Below, piece by piece: positions 1-10,106 of a stretch of DNA of 64,000 nucleotides. The notes under the pieces were generated by a model. The model made no database searches and had not been told where the DNA came from. It saw only the letters and a list, made by a program, of their open reading frames with translations. Source of the DNA: Numida meleagris (taxonomy: Eukaryota; Chordata; Aves; Galliformes; Numididae); NCBI RefSeq assembly GCF_002078875.1, contig NW_018364569.1, positions 1-64,000 on the forward strand. The letters are read 5' to 3'. Position 1 is the first letter of the stretch. Each line of letters opens with the position of its first letter. The position numbers were made by a program, and so were the translations under genes.

Positions 1-112
1 GCTGTGCATGCAGTGTTGGCTGCCCTGTCACGGCGTGGGGAAGGCACAGGCGCGAGAAGCTAGGGAGAGCTGGGGCCGCCTACAGCCTTTTTGCTGCCTC
101 TCGCCCCTGCAG

Positions 113-236
113 AGAGGAGATGCCTGCAAGCACTTTGGCTCCTTGGTGGGATTGCTGGCGCCGCTGACGTGTGACCCTATGCCCACGTCCCGCCAGTTGG
201 CCGTCACCTGCCTGAGCTCCCTTCTGCGAATGCAAG
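113..236 (+). CDS. MROH-family (maestro HEAT-like repeat) exon A
   Basis: Internal coding exon bounded by a pyrimidine-rich acceptor (ctcgcccctgcag) and a consensus donor (gtgagt). It reads in phase as about 41 codons containing GDACKHFGSLVGLLAPLTCD and later SRQLAVTCLSSLLRMQ, an alpha-helical leucine-rich pattern typical of HEAT repeats. The exon ends with one base of a split codon, which the next exon completes as alanine. The GLLAPLTCD-type segment followed by a helix of small and leucine residues resembles my recollection of bird maestro HEAT-like repeat proteins. These are large cytosolic or scaffold-like proteins of poorly known function, with many copies in birds. The upstream part of the gene lies left of the window. 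Which MROH member it is cannot be said. Confidence 0.75.
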
Positions 237-438
237 GTGAGTAGAGCAGGCGTGCGCCAGCCCTCTGCTCTCCTCCGCAGCACTACCAGGACCCCGCGGG
301 CAGGGCCCTGTTCACAGGAGGTAGAGGCCCCGTGCGCAGCTGCCTTCTTAGCCCCACCCTGTCCTCTGTCTCTCCCCCGTGGCAAGCGGTTCGGTTTCCA
401 GAAGCATGACTTCCCTTTTCTCCCCGTGCTCTTTCCAG

Positions 439-548
439 CCAAGGCGACCAACAGAGTCATCGAGACAGGAGACATCGGGAGCCTGTGTGAGGGGCTGAAT
501 GCCTGCAGCACCATCTCTCAGCTCCAGTCCTCATCCAAAATCGCGAGG
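439..548 (+). CDS. MROH-family exon B
   Basis: Second exon of the same gene. The acceptor is ctctttccag and the donor gtaagt. The two leading bases complete the split codon from exon A, and the frame then runs 36 codons without a stop, containing ATNRVIETGDIGSLCEGLNA and a Ser/Gln-rich helix ending in SKIAR. It ends in phase 0. The intron before it is about 200 bases; such short introns and the high GC resemble a compact avian gene and contrast with the AT-rich DNA further right. The matching phases of exons A and B are strong evidence that both are real. Confidence 0.75.
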
Positions 549-795
549 GTAAGTGGACCCAAAAATGAGTGACGGGATCAGGCTTTGCATGTAAGCAAAC
601 ACCAGGAGGAGAAGCTGAGAGAAGGCTCGACCACCTGATGTACAAATAGCAGGGTACGGGCGGCAGGAGCATTGTGACGGCCGCCTGAATGACCGGCAAG
701 CTGCTGAACTAAGAATGCCCTTGAGACTGCTTTCTGTTTTGAAGAGCAGCCGCAGAGCAGTGATGGGATCTGTCCTGCTCCTCCTTTCGCTGCAG

Positions 796-948
796 GTCTT
801 TTGCAGCAGCTTCCCCCTGGAACACGCCGTGGACTTCATGACGGCCATCAGGGAGACCTTCCAGGAAGCCAAAGGGACGCGTCCGCGTGCTGCTGGGAAG
901 TGGATGATCACCTTTCTGCAGATGTATGGAAAGGACATCCACTGGGAC
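796..948 (+). CDS. MROH-family exon C
   Basis: Third exon, 51 codons in phase 0 at both ends, with acceptor ctttcgctgcag and donor gtaaga. It contains FPLEHAVDFMTAIRETFQEA and then AAGKWMITFLQMYGKDI. The spacing of hydrophobic residues gives two amphipathic helices, as expected for a HEAT unit. The AAGKW-ITFLQ element is one I associate with bird MROH proteins. No stop or frameshift is present, so this part of the copy looks functional or only recently decayed. Confidence 0.75.
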
Positions 949-1204
949 GTAAGAGACTTTCTTGCAAGTGCTTTGGACTTTGTCTGTCTGTTGCACTATG
1001 CCTTGTGCCGCTTGCCTCTTGTGCTAAAGAAGCGCAGCCTGAGCGCAGAGCCAGGGCTTGGACAGGGGGGTCGGCGTGAAATGCAGGCTTAGGCCTTGGC
1101 AGCATGTCAAGGGAGCCGGCATTGCTCACGCGCTGAATGTCCTTGCTCAGACCCTGCAGAGTCAAGGATGCAGCAAGTCGTTCTTTCTTCCTTTCTTCTT
1201 GCAG

Positions 1205-1359
1205 GTGCCACCGATCCTCTGCATCCTGCGCAGCTGCGTGCGCTCCATGCAGCAGAGCGTGTTCCTGCCCATCCTGTGCCAGGCGGTGGTCATCCTCACA
1301 CGCTGTCACGCAGAGCTCGCGATTGACAACTTCTTCCGGCTGCTTGAGCCCACAGACAG
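1205..1359 (+). CDS. MROH-family exon D
   Basis: Fourth exon, 155 bases, entered in phase 0 after a long pyrimidine tract ending ttcttgcag and left in phase 2 at gtatgg. It encodes VPPILCILRSCVRSMQQSVF, LPILCQAVVILTRCHAE and then IDNFFRLLEPTD. This is one more helix pair, followed by the loop with a proline just before the acidic and tryptophan segment that usually begins the next MROH exon. The donor gtatgg is weaker than the others. Beyond it only one short in-phase candidate exon can be found. Confidence 0.75.
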
Positions 1360-1514
1360 GTATGGGCACTACTGCCTCTGCTGTTGCTGTGGTCACACTT
1401 GTAGCCTGCCTCCGTCAGAGGGATGCCGGGAGGAAGCAGCTGTTCTTTTTTCCTCTCAAAGTCTGTTTGGGGCAAAAATTACTCAGCCACAACTTGAGAC
1501 TCTCCTTTTTCTAG

Positions 1515-1569
1515 TGACACGTGGAGGAAAAGAATAAGAGCATTTTCTCTTCGAGAGGGGAGCCGGTAG
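1515..1569 (+). CDS. Possible truncated next or terminal MROH exon
   Basis: A good acceptor (ctcctttttctag) opens exactly in the phase left by exon D: AG plus T gives serine, followed by DTWRKRI. A Ser-Asp-Thr-Trp style start is what I would expect for the next MROH exon. The frame then leaves the family pattern and meets TAG at 1567-1569, 17 full codons in. Within 50 bases the DNA turns into A/T-only sequence. It may be the first codons of an exon whose remainder was lost, or a chance acceptor. No polyadenylation site can be assigned with confidence. Confidence 0.35.
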
Positions 1570-2130
1570 AGGAATGCAAAGAACAGCAAAGCCGAGCTAA
1601 AAAATTTGTATTATTTATTAAAAATTAAAAATTTTAAATTTAAAAATGTTAAGAAGTGGAAAGAGTATTTTTTTTTACCAAGTCCTCATTTTAATAGCTG
1701 CTGTAGACCGTCTCTTCTCCATACCAGTTACGCCATGCACTGGTCTGCAAGGGGAGCAAACGTCCCGCAGCAGAGCTTGTGGCTGCACAGGCGTGGGCAT
1801 TTCAACAGGACGCCAGAACCCCTGCTGTGGACATGTTGTGTCTCCTGCAGAATACCGTCCAAACACATGGCTTGCCAAAACAGGTTACTTTGTAGTTCAC
1901 AGTCAGAGAACTACAGTAATACTGGGCTCTTCCTAACTTTTGACGTAGAGGTGCAGGTCTGTTGTTCTCCGAACTCTTGGAGAATTCCCTTCGGCGTAAC
2001 CAGGTGGTTTACCATGGGTCCTCTCACTCCTGCTCGCTTCTATTTCCACATTTGACTCTGCTCATTTCATATGTTTTTCTTTATCCAGCCGCTTTCTTAT
2101 TTTTACATTGGCCCACTACATCAGAGATAG
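1570..2130. other. Intergenic or intronic DNA with AT-rich tract
   Basis: It begins with an almost pure A/T tract (about 1600-1650) of alternating ATTTA, AAAATT and TTTAAA motifs, then 450 bases of ordinary mixed sequence. The open frames here are short and not protein-like. No gene or repeat family was recognised. Confidence 0.5.
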
Positions 2131-3175
2131 ATGGTGGTGGTTTATGGAGTTAAATTCATTTGGCGGCCAGTCATGAGCCGTGTCCCCCAGGGCTCGGTGC
2201 TGAGGCCTCTTCTATTCTACATCTTTATCAATGATCTTGATGAGGGGATTGAGTGCACCCTCAGTAAGTTTTCTGGTGACACCAAGTTGGGAGGGCATGT
2301 TGATCTGCCAGAAGGTAGAAAGGCACTACAGACAGACCTGGATATACTGGATTGATGGGCCAAGGCAAAGTGTATGAGCTTCAATAGGGCCAAGTGTCAG
2401 GTCCTGCACTTTGGTCACAACAACCCCAGGCAACCCTACAGGCCTGGGGAGGAGTGGCTGGAAAACTGCCTGACGGAAAGGGACCTTGGTATGCTGATGG
2501 ACAGTCGGCTGAATATGAGCCAGCAGTGTACCCAGGTGGCCAAGAAGGCCAATGGCATCTTGGCTTGTGTCAGGAATGGTGTGGTGAGCAGGACTAGGGA
2601 AGTCATCCTGCCCCTGTACTTGGCATTGGTGACGCCCCACCTTGAGTACTGTGTTCAGTTTTGGGCACCTCAATGCAGAAAGGACATTGAGGTGCTGGAG
2701 CAGCTCCAAAGAAGGGCAACAAGGCTGGTGAAGGGCTTGGAGGATATGCCCTACGAGGAGAGACTAAAGGAACTGGGGCTTTTTAGTCTGGGGAAGAGGA
2801 GGCTGAGAGGAGACCTTATTGCTCTCTTCAAATACCTGAAAGGTGATTGCAGTGAGAGCGGGGTTCGTCTCTTCTCAGTGGTGACAGGTGACAGGACAAG
2901 GGGAAATGGCCTCAAGTTGCCAGGGGAGGTTTAGATTGGATATCAGGAAGAAGTTCTTTACAGAAAGGGTTGTTAAGCACTGGAACAGGCTCCTCAGGGA
3001 GGTGGAGGAGTTTCCATCCCTGAATGTGTTTAAAAATTGTTTGGATGTGGTGCTCAGGGACATGATTTAGTGGTGGTTTGTTAGAGTTATAGTAGTATGG
3101 TTAGGTAGTGGATGGACTTGATGCTCTTGAAGGTCTTTTCCAACCTGAGCAATTCTATGATTCTATGATTCTATG
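2131..3175 (+). mobile_element. CR1 LINE fragment, RT C-terminal half and 3' end
   Basis: 5'-truncated CR1 retrotransposon. Translation shows the reverse-transcriptase end: [19 protein letters not shown], then SGDTKL where active copies have FADDTKL (the first catalytic Asp of the pair is Gly here), [34 protein letters not shown] and the [11 protein letters not shown] region. A stop at about 2353 and a frameshift near 2930 separate the last part, [20 protein letters not shown]. The 3' end is three ATTCTATG octamers at 3152-3175, the CR1 hallmark. It is a dead copy, similar in type to the better preserved one at 41091-42838. Confidence 0.95.
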
Positions 3176-3970
3176 GTGGTATGGGAGTAGATGTTGAACC
3201 TTCCCACCAATACTCTGTTCTATGTTGTTGCTGTGGGACAGGACACAGCAGAGGGGCATTCTGACACAATGACGTCTGGCATGGAAGTGCACATGAAGCA
3301 AAAGTGTGGATTTGAATTCCTCCATGTGGAAAAATAATAGCACACACTGACATTTACTGATGCTTTCTGAATGTTTGTGGAGACGGAACTGTAGATGTGA
3401 GCACAGTGAGGTACTAAGTGGTGCGTTTCAGCAGTGCCAACAGCAACATGCTGAAAGAGAAGCCACATTCCAGGCATCCATGCACAACGGTCACACCATG
3501 AAATGAATAACACCTTGAACAGTTCATCCATGCAAATTGGAAGATTATGACCGGGGAACTGTGTACGGAGCTGAATATCAACTTCAGATAGTGCCAACAT
3601 TGGAATATTGCAAAGTTTGCACCAGATGGGTCCCATGAATGCTCAGACAGGAACAGAAAGAATGCAAGTTTGTCAGAAACTTTTGAACCAATGTGAGGCT
3701 AAAGGTGACATATTTCTGGATTGCATCATTACTGGTGACATTGTGTCAGCACAGAGAACCAGTCAAATCAGCAGTCCACCGATTGACAACATGTGAATTC
3801 CCTTTCAAAAAAAGTTGAAGATGCGGCCTTTAGAAGGTGAAGTGATGTTCACTGTCTTTTGGGACAGGAAAAGGGTGGTTTCCTCGTACTTGGACAAACC
3901 ATCAACTTTGACCACTACATCCAAGATGCCGACTAAGCTGAAGGCTCCTTTGAGAATTGTCTTAGGATAG
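3176..3970 (+). mobile_element. Galluhop-like mariner transposon relic
   Basis: Decayed mariner/Tc1 DNA transposon in coding orientation. It begins with a leader containing CCTTCCCACCAATA, then a start-like ATG at about 3269 with the N-terminal helix-turn-helix part broken by stops. In shifting frames one reads TVDVSTVRY-VVRF (3380-3430), GELCTELNI (3555-3580), a segment with QVCQKLLNQCEAKGD (3660-3710) and IITGD (3727-3742), and EGEVMFTVFWDRK (3835-3870). These are the usual order of mariner landmarks. The first catalytic Asp lies in ITGD, but the next residue is Ile, not the usual Glu, and the later part of the catalytic triad cannot be seen. Several frameshifts make it inactive. The family name is from memory of the chicken element Galluhop. 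Confidence 0.8.
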
Positions 3971-4849
3971 TATAAGCCTGTTACGGGAAATCAGGAGTTC
4001 ATCATCATATCTGGTAGATATCTTAAATCTGCCAGTAACTTTTCATCTATGATTAATGAGTCTGTGTCAAATTTCAAATTTGACGTGTAGTTCACAAGAT
4101 GTACAAGTGAGTGACTTCAGTATGAACAAGAATGTTTAATAAAACATAAAAATGAGCTTCAGCTTTGCAGTTTTAACTATACTTAATTTTTTTTCCCTCC
4201 CAATTGATTTAGATTCTTCCCAGCTTTCAAACTTCCATTTTTTTCTTTCTTGTAACACCGTCTTTTACTATCTTCTAAGGAAGATTAGATCTTCATGCTA
4301 ATGTCCCTTGATGGGAATTCTCTTGGTTGTTATTATAGAAGTTCCTTACAGATTTCCAGTATGTGTGACAGTCTAACAAGTGCTCTTCTTTCTTTAGTTC
4401 GATGAATATCAGATTTAATTAAATTCAATTCAAAGATGAAATACAGAATTGACAGTTTTTGCTAGTTTTTAATCTCTCCAGAGAAACCAACAGCAAGTCT
4501 ACTTGGAAATAATATGGAAACATTTTCACTGGGATTTTCTGGTGGAAACTATTGATTCATTTCATAGAAATTAATTTTGTTCATTAAAGAGCAAACAAAA
4601 ATAAAGGCTGTAATATTTGATCATCATTTGCAGGAGTGGATACTATAACTTGTGCCTCAGCAACCAGTTCGGAGACTCATTCTTGCTCTGTCTCACTGTG
4701 GAAATATCTGGCAAGTTGGACTTGATTGACTATGAGTTAAATGAATAAGCAACAAAATCTGCGTACCGGCTGACCTTATAAGAATCATGGCTAGTCAAGC
4801 AGAGAAAATTTATCTCCCTTTTCAGTACCAGTGAATTTGCAACTAGTTT
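3971..4849. other. AT-rich DNA without recognised genes
   Basis: The first part may be unrecognisable 3' mariner sequence. The remainder is unique-looking AT-rich DNA with no open frame of note. Confidence 0.5.
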
Positions 4850-5240
4850 ACTGTGTCCAGTTTAGGCACCCAGCCCCAGAAGATGATCTGAAATGAAGGA
4901 TACACGGCCTGTTTGATGTTGAAGGAACTTGGCTTCTTCAGACTGGTGACAGAGGCTGGGGGGACAGTTTAATAGTTCCATACATTTATTGAAAGGGAAC
5001 AGAGCCAAAGATGATACACTAAGTAACCAGCCACAAGATAGGTCAGCTTCAGGTTGAATGTCAGGAGAAGTTCTATCACTAGGTGTTGGGGTGGATTTCC
5101 CAGAAACAACAGAGATGATACAATCTCTGTCTTTTGGGGTACTGTAGATCAAGCTAGAGAAAGCCATGACAGAGATGATGTGCTGAGAGCACTCCTTTGA
5201 GCAGGAGGTTGGTTAGGGTGACAACCAGATGTTCCTTTCA
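4850..5240 (+). mobile_element. Ancient CR1 3' fragment
   Basis: Heavily diverged CR1 in plus orientation. CR1 landmarks survive in order: CTGTGTCCAG at 4851, a LGLF-type GAACTTGGCTTCTTCAGACTGG at about 4923-4944, AGGTTGAATGTCAGGAGAAG at 5051-5070, and near the end GAGCAGGAGGTTGGTTAGG followed by TTCCTTTCAA. It lacks recognisable octamers and many bases have changed, so it is old. The minus-strand open frame across it is a shadow. Confidence 0.65.
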
Positions 5241-6408
5241 AGCAGCAACACTGTGGCTTTGTGACTGTACGATTTTGCTGTGTTGGAAATCATTTTGATT
5301 GGAATGTAATATATCCTTGTCTTTTGAAATGGATTGCAAAAGATGGAAAGAAGGAAGATGTCTTTGTCAAGACGTACTCACATGAATGATAATCATAGAT
5401 GAATTCAAATCAAGCATTTCCTTTGTACTTTTAAGGTTCAGCAGAGGAGAAAAAAGGAACATGTTTATTCTATTTGAAAAATACTAATTAAGCAGAAGTG
5501 TCTACTTATAGGAAACACTTCTTTCCTTATATTTCTAGTTTTGATTTTTTTTTTTTTTGCAATACTGTTGAAAAGAGCCTAGAGTGGAAAGAAAACCTTT
5601 TAAGAGCTGTTTTTCCCTTGTCATTTGAAAGACATATATTACTGAATTTAGCTCATGGCAGTGACACTCACTTGATCTCTTAGACATAGATACTAGCATG
5701 AAAACTAAACAACAGATACAGAGAAAATTAGTCCTGACTCATCTCGTTGGCATCTTCCAATCTACAAGTCATGGGATCTAAACAGTGCTTTCTTGGAAAG
5801 GGAATAAACAATCACAGCTCTCATGGAGGAGATACAATTTCAAGACATAGATCAGAGAAGGCCTTGCCAGCCTGAGATTTATTTCCATCCCAACCTTCTT
5901 TTGTGTCAGCAAATTTTATGCATAAAGATTGACTAAAAATCTGAAATTTTAAAGGGAGCTCAGATTTTGGATTTGTAGTATTAAAATTAATCTTGTTCAA
6001 GGACAAACCCTAAATTATTTCCAATGTAATGAGAGTAAATCTAATAATGAAGTAATCCTACAGTAATCCTCCTTTTAGCCAATTGAAATTAATGACGCTT
6101 ATCACAGTCTTTTTTTTTTTTTGTCTCTTAAGTTTAAGTTATGTTGTTATGAGTATCTCATGCTGATGTCTGAAAAACATTTAACATTGACGTATACAAC
6201 AGCATAAGCCTGAGCTAATTCAGACTCAAACTGAGAATAATTTAGGATGGAATAAAATACTTAGTGGTAGCAGAGCAGGAGATGGGTTGAAAGCTCCAAA
6301 ATAATGGTTGCTCACAGAAAACATTGGCTCAAACAACCATCTCAACAATTACGTTTTGGTGCAAGTAAATAGTCATGAAAGTAAAAGAATAACAGGAAAA
6401 CTTACGGA
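5241..6408. other. AT-rich DNA without recognised genes
   Basis: It holds two T runs (5545-5558 and 6110-6122) and short meaningless open frames. No repeat family was recognised. Confidence 0.5.
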
Positions 6409-7187
6409 CTCACAGAACTGCAGGGGTTGGAAGGACCGCAAGAGATTGCCAAGATCAACTCCCCTGCTAAAGCAGGTTCCCTACAACAGGTTGCGCAGGT
6501 ACGTGTCCAGACAGGTCTTGAATGTCTCCAGAGAAGGAAACTCCACAACCTCTCTGGGCAATCTGATCCAGTACTCTGTCACTCTTACTGTAAAGAATTT
6601 CCTTCACGTTTGTGAAGGAACTTCCTATGTTCAACTTTTAGGCTTTTGCTCCTTGTCCTATCACTGTGCATCACCAAGAAGAACCTGGCCTCCTCCATTT
6701 GCCTCCTACCTCCCATCAGATATTTATAAACATTTATCAGACCACCCCTTAGTCTTCTTTTCCCCAGGCTGAACAGAGCCAGGTTACTCAGCCTTTCCTC
6801 CTGTGGGAGGTGCTCCAGGCCCTTAATCATCTTTGTGAACTTCCACCGGACTCCTTCTAGGACAACCTTGTCTTTTTTGAACTAAGGAGCCCAGAACTGG
6901 ACACAGTATTCTAAATGTGGCCTCATCAGGGCAGCGTAGAGGGGGAAGATCACCTCCCTTGGTATGCTGACCATGCTCTTTTTAATGCACTCCAGGATAC
7001 CATTGTCCTTCTTGGCCACAAGGGCACACTGCTGGCTCATGACCAACCTGTTATCCACCAGAAAACCCAGTCCTGCTCTGCAGAGCTCCTCTCTAACAGG
7101 TCATCCTCTAAACTATACTGATGCATGTGGTTATTCCTCCCCAGGTGCAAGGCTCTGCACTTGCTCTTGTAAAACCTCATATTTCCT
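6409..7187 (-). mobile_element. CR1 LINE fragment, minus strand
   Basis: CR1 reading leftwards. The minus strand encodes in order the KC-VLHLG-like element (near 7180), the region of ANGIL and cysteine-rich PHLE, then GLEHLPQEERLSNLALFSLG (6830-6770) and DRTRSKSLK. The 3' end is near 6411, with CACAGAACTGCAGGGGTTGG instead of perfect octamers. It is several per cent diverged and out of frame in places. A 9-bp perfect inverted repeat (6599-6607 with 6612-6620) arose within it. The nearest relative by eye in the window is the copy at 50993-51650. Confidence 0.9.
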
Positions 7188-7777
7188 CTAATCATAATCA
7201 GTTGATAAATATTAAGATGTATGCATTATTTCCATGCTGTTTATTGATTTTTAGAACTACAGAGGAGATAAAGTACATTAAATATAATAATATATGATCC
7301 TAGTCTAAATATCCTAATATATGGTCCTAATACACATTACAGCAGATATATAATCATATATCTGTCAGAATAAGGTATGAAACTCTTTGCTAAAACCATT
7401 GCCTAGTGTTGATCTTAGCCAAATGTCTTTCTAAATTCCATGCATTCTCAATCTTTCTTTTAGTTTTTCTCTGTAAAATTAAGTTGGTACTGATTAATAG
7501 TAGAAAACTTGGAAGTACATACTACTGTATACCTCTATCTGCAGTGTAAGGAAACATACAGATAAGTATTAATATTTTCGTATCACTTTCCCATTGCATT
7601 TTGTTAGAAAGTTGGAGAGGTTTATTTAGCAACTTAGTTGAGGTAGTCTTAGGACATGTCACTGCTAGTTGTATCATTAATATGTTTGATTTTGGAGATG
7701 ATCATAGACCGTCACAGTTGCACAATGTAAACTACAGTACCGGTCAATGTGAACTGCTGTATAAATGACTATATTTA
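7188..7777. other. AT-rich DNA without recognised genes
   Basis: Contains an imperfect local duplication of a TAATATATG-TCCTA motif around 7285-7330. Nothing else was recognised. Confidence 0.45.
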
Positions 7778-7938
7778 GGGAATGACTTGGAGCTGCGTCA
7801 GGGGAGAGTTGAGTGTGCGATTAGGAAAAGTTTCTTCATCAGATAGCGTTAGGACCCTGGGACAGGCAGTTCAGGAAGAGTTTGGATAATGATCTCAGAA
7901 ATTAGTTTGAGATTTGAGTGGTCCTGTGTTGACCCAGC
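7778..7938 (+). mobile_element. Old CR1 3' fragment
   Basis: Diverged CR1 in plus orientation: a GAGCTGCGTCAGGGGAGAG-like segment, ATTAGGAAAAGTTTCTTCA, GGGACAGGC, then GAGTGGTCCTGTG. The order is that of the CR1 3' end in the GC-rich subfamily also seen at 19873-20288. The octamer tail is missing. Confidence 0.65.
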
Positions 7939-8143
7939 TTTACTTTCTACTACCACAGTTTGCATTTTTTTAAAGAAAAAAAAAGAATAGACTACATTCA
8001 AAACATCATGTTCTGAATACTTTGGCTATAATTATGCCACTGTCACATGTGAGTTTTTGAATAGGTGGTGATTGTTTGTGAGCAGTGTTACAAACAAATC
8101 CCTGGAAAAAGAAATCCACTAAGGCTTAGAAGGAAAATTGTGA
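7939..8143. other. Spacer between two CR1 fragments
   Basis: AT-rich, with an A run near 7975. Nothing else was recognised. Confidence 0.4.
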
Positions 8144-8560
8144 CATAGAATCATAGAATCATAGAATGACCTGGGTTGAAAAGGACCTCAAGGATCATCG
8201 AGTCTCAACCCCCCTGCTAAATGCAGAGTCGCCAACCACTAGACCAGGCTGCCCAGAGCCACGTCCAGTCTGGCCTTGAATGCCTCCAGGGACGGAGCAT
8301 CCACAACCTCCCTGGGCAACCTGTTCCAGTGCATCACCACCCTCTGTGTGAAAAACTTCCTTCTAATATCTAACCTAAATCTCCCCTGTCTCAGCTTAAA
8401 ACCATTCCCCCTTGTCCTATTGCTATCTACCCCCACAAACAATCGATCCCCCTCCTGTTTACACGCTCCCTTCAAGTATTGGAAGGACACAGTGAGGTCT
8501 CCCTGGAGCCTTCTCTTCTCCAAACTAAACAAGCCCAGTTCCCTCAACCTTTCCTCATAG
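8144..8560 (-). mobile_element. CR1 LINE fragment, minus strand
   Basis: CR1 with an intact open frame over its short length on the minus strand: [37 protein letters not shown], then [19 protein letters not shown] and [19 protein letters not shown]. The 3' end is at the left, with octamers (as CATAGAAT) at 8144-8168. It matches the subfamily of the copy at 46447-47343. The 5' truncation is at about 8560. Confidence 0.93.
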
Positions 8561-10040
8561 GAAACAGATACAGCAAAATAGGTATCTGGTAGATGTGATG
8601 TTTTCACCAAGTTTCTTCAGTATTGTTTTTTGTATCTGACTGGTTTGATGTTAAGCTTTGTTACAGACCATTGTTTCAAGAGTACAGATATACTGTGCTT
8701 AGTGGATTTTGAATCTAGAGCTCTAGCCATTTAAATACAATCCTGATGAGTCACTACACAAAAGTATTTTTAGAGTCATTGAAAAACAAAAAGAAAAAAC
8801 ATCAGGAGGATCAACTGCAGGAGGAGCAGATTAAAAAAAGTGAATCAGCCATACAAACATTAAACGCATTTATATATATATATATACATATGCATATACA
8901 CTGCTGCACACACAGACATATATATAAGTAGAAAATAAAATTATTATACAAAAAGAATATCTTTATAAGCCTACTCTGTACTGAGTGAATTTTCATTACA
9001 GACAAGGAAAAGTACTCCTTTTTAAAAGATGTTTAATGAATCATTTTTTTTTACAGCATGAACCAAAATGCATAGGGGAAATCTTGTTTTAATGATGTCA
9101 ACATGAATGATAAAAATAAACACCTTTTAAATATTGCTAGAATACTGGTAAATAGCCTGGGAAATAATTTAATGAATATTAAGTACCCACAGTAATAAAT
9201 GAGTAACAGTGTGAGCTGTTTGCAAAGCCAGCCAGCTTGACACAGGAGCTATTGAACAGGCTGCTCTGCAGGCACTTGACAGAACCTAGATTCTGGTTTT
9301 GAATTAAAAGAAAAAAAAAACACATGAAAAGAAACCAGGAAATGCTGAGGGAAATTTGTACTGAAATGACAGAATGTGACACTTTGTACAAATCTTCAAA
9401 CTAGCAGTCATTAAATTGCTCTTCTAATTTTTGCTTTTTAATTCAGCAATACGCAGACTAGGGCTATTACCTATGTGAGTAAATATGTTCTTCAGTGGCA
9501 AAATTGATAGGGTTAGATGCATTATTTGAACACCTAATTGCTTATTAAGTGCATTTGAAAGTCTCCTAACCATGTCTTTACTGATGGATAAGAAGCAACA
9601 AAGACAATGCAAAATATTGCCCCCCCTTCACATATTCATACACCCACATATTCTTTAAATCAGTTGATCACACACTGTTCAACAAATTGAACTTTATATT
9701 TTCATCTTACAGGTGAACAAAATATATTTTTTGACATTTTTGTCGTTAATTAAAATTATCTCAAGGAAAATGAGGGATCCTCTTTTGGACTGGATAAATC
9801 ATTTCTGAGGACACTAAGCACTTGATCTAAAGCCTACTGAGCTCAGCAGGAGACTTTCCATCAACTTCAACAGGATTTGGATGAAACTAAAAATATTTTT
9901 TTCAAAGTATCTTCAAAGTAGATGCTATAAACTTAATTAAAATAAAGGAAGAAAGTCACAGTTCCTTTAGTCCTTTCCAAGGAAATGTTCACTGATTATT
10001 TCTGATTCACCTGATTGAGCTGTGGATGTTGCTGTTCATT
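8561..10040. other. AT-rich DNA without recognised genes
   Basis: Contains the TA microsatellite listed separately, A-rich stretches near 9308 and a C run at about 9621. No gene-like frame was found. Confidence 0.5.
8870..8886. repeat. (TA)n microsatellite
   Basis: About eight TA dinucleotides, followed by imperfect CATATGCATATACA and ACACACAGACATATATATA to about 8927. Confidence 0.85.
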
Positions 10041-10106
10041 GCAGGGGGATTGCGCTAGATGATCTTTAAAGGTCCCTTCCAACTCTGAGGATTCTGTGAT
10101 TCTATG
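10041..10106 (+). mobile_element. CR1 3' tip
   Basis: Only the terminal non-coding tip of a CR1: GCAGGGGGATTGCGCTAGA, GATCTTTAAAGGTCCCTTCC and AACTCTGAGG, with degenerate octamers ATTCTGTG and ATTCTATG. An extreme 5' truncation. Confidence 0.85.

Noticed and set aside
80..514. 144-codon minus-strand open frame across the first exons
   Set aside because: It lies antisense to phased, family-like exons and follows from high GC content.
908..1396. 162-codon minus-strand open frame
   Set aside because: Antisense shadow of the MROH exons C and D; no domain recognised.
3220..3636. 138-codon minus-strand open frame
   Set aside because: It is the antisense of the mariner relic, whose plus strand carries the transposase landmarks.
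4862..5167. 101-codon minus-strand open frame
   Set aside because: Lies on the non-coding strand of an ancient CR1 fragment.
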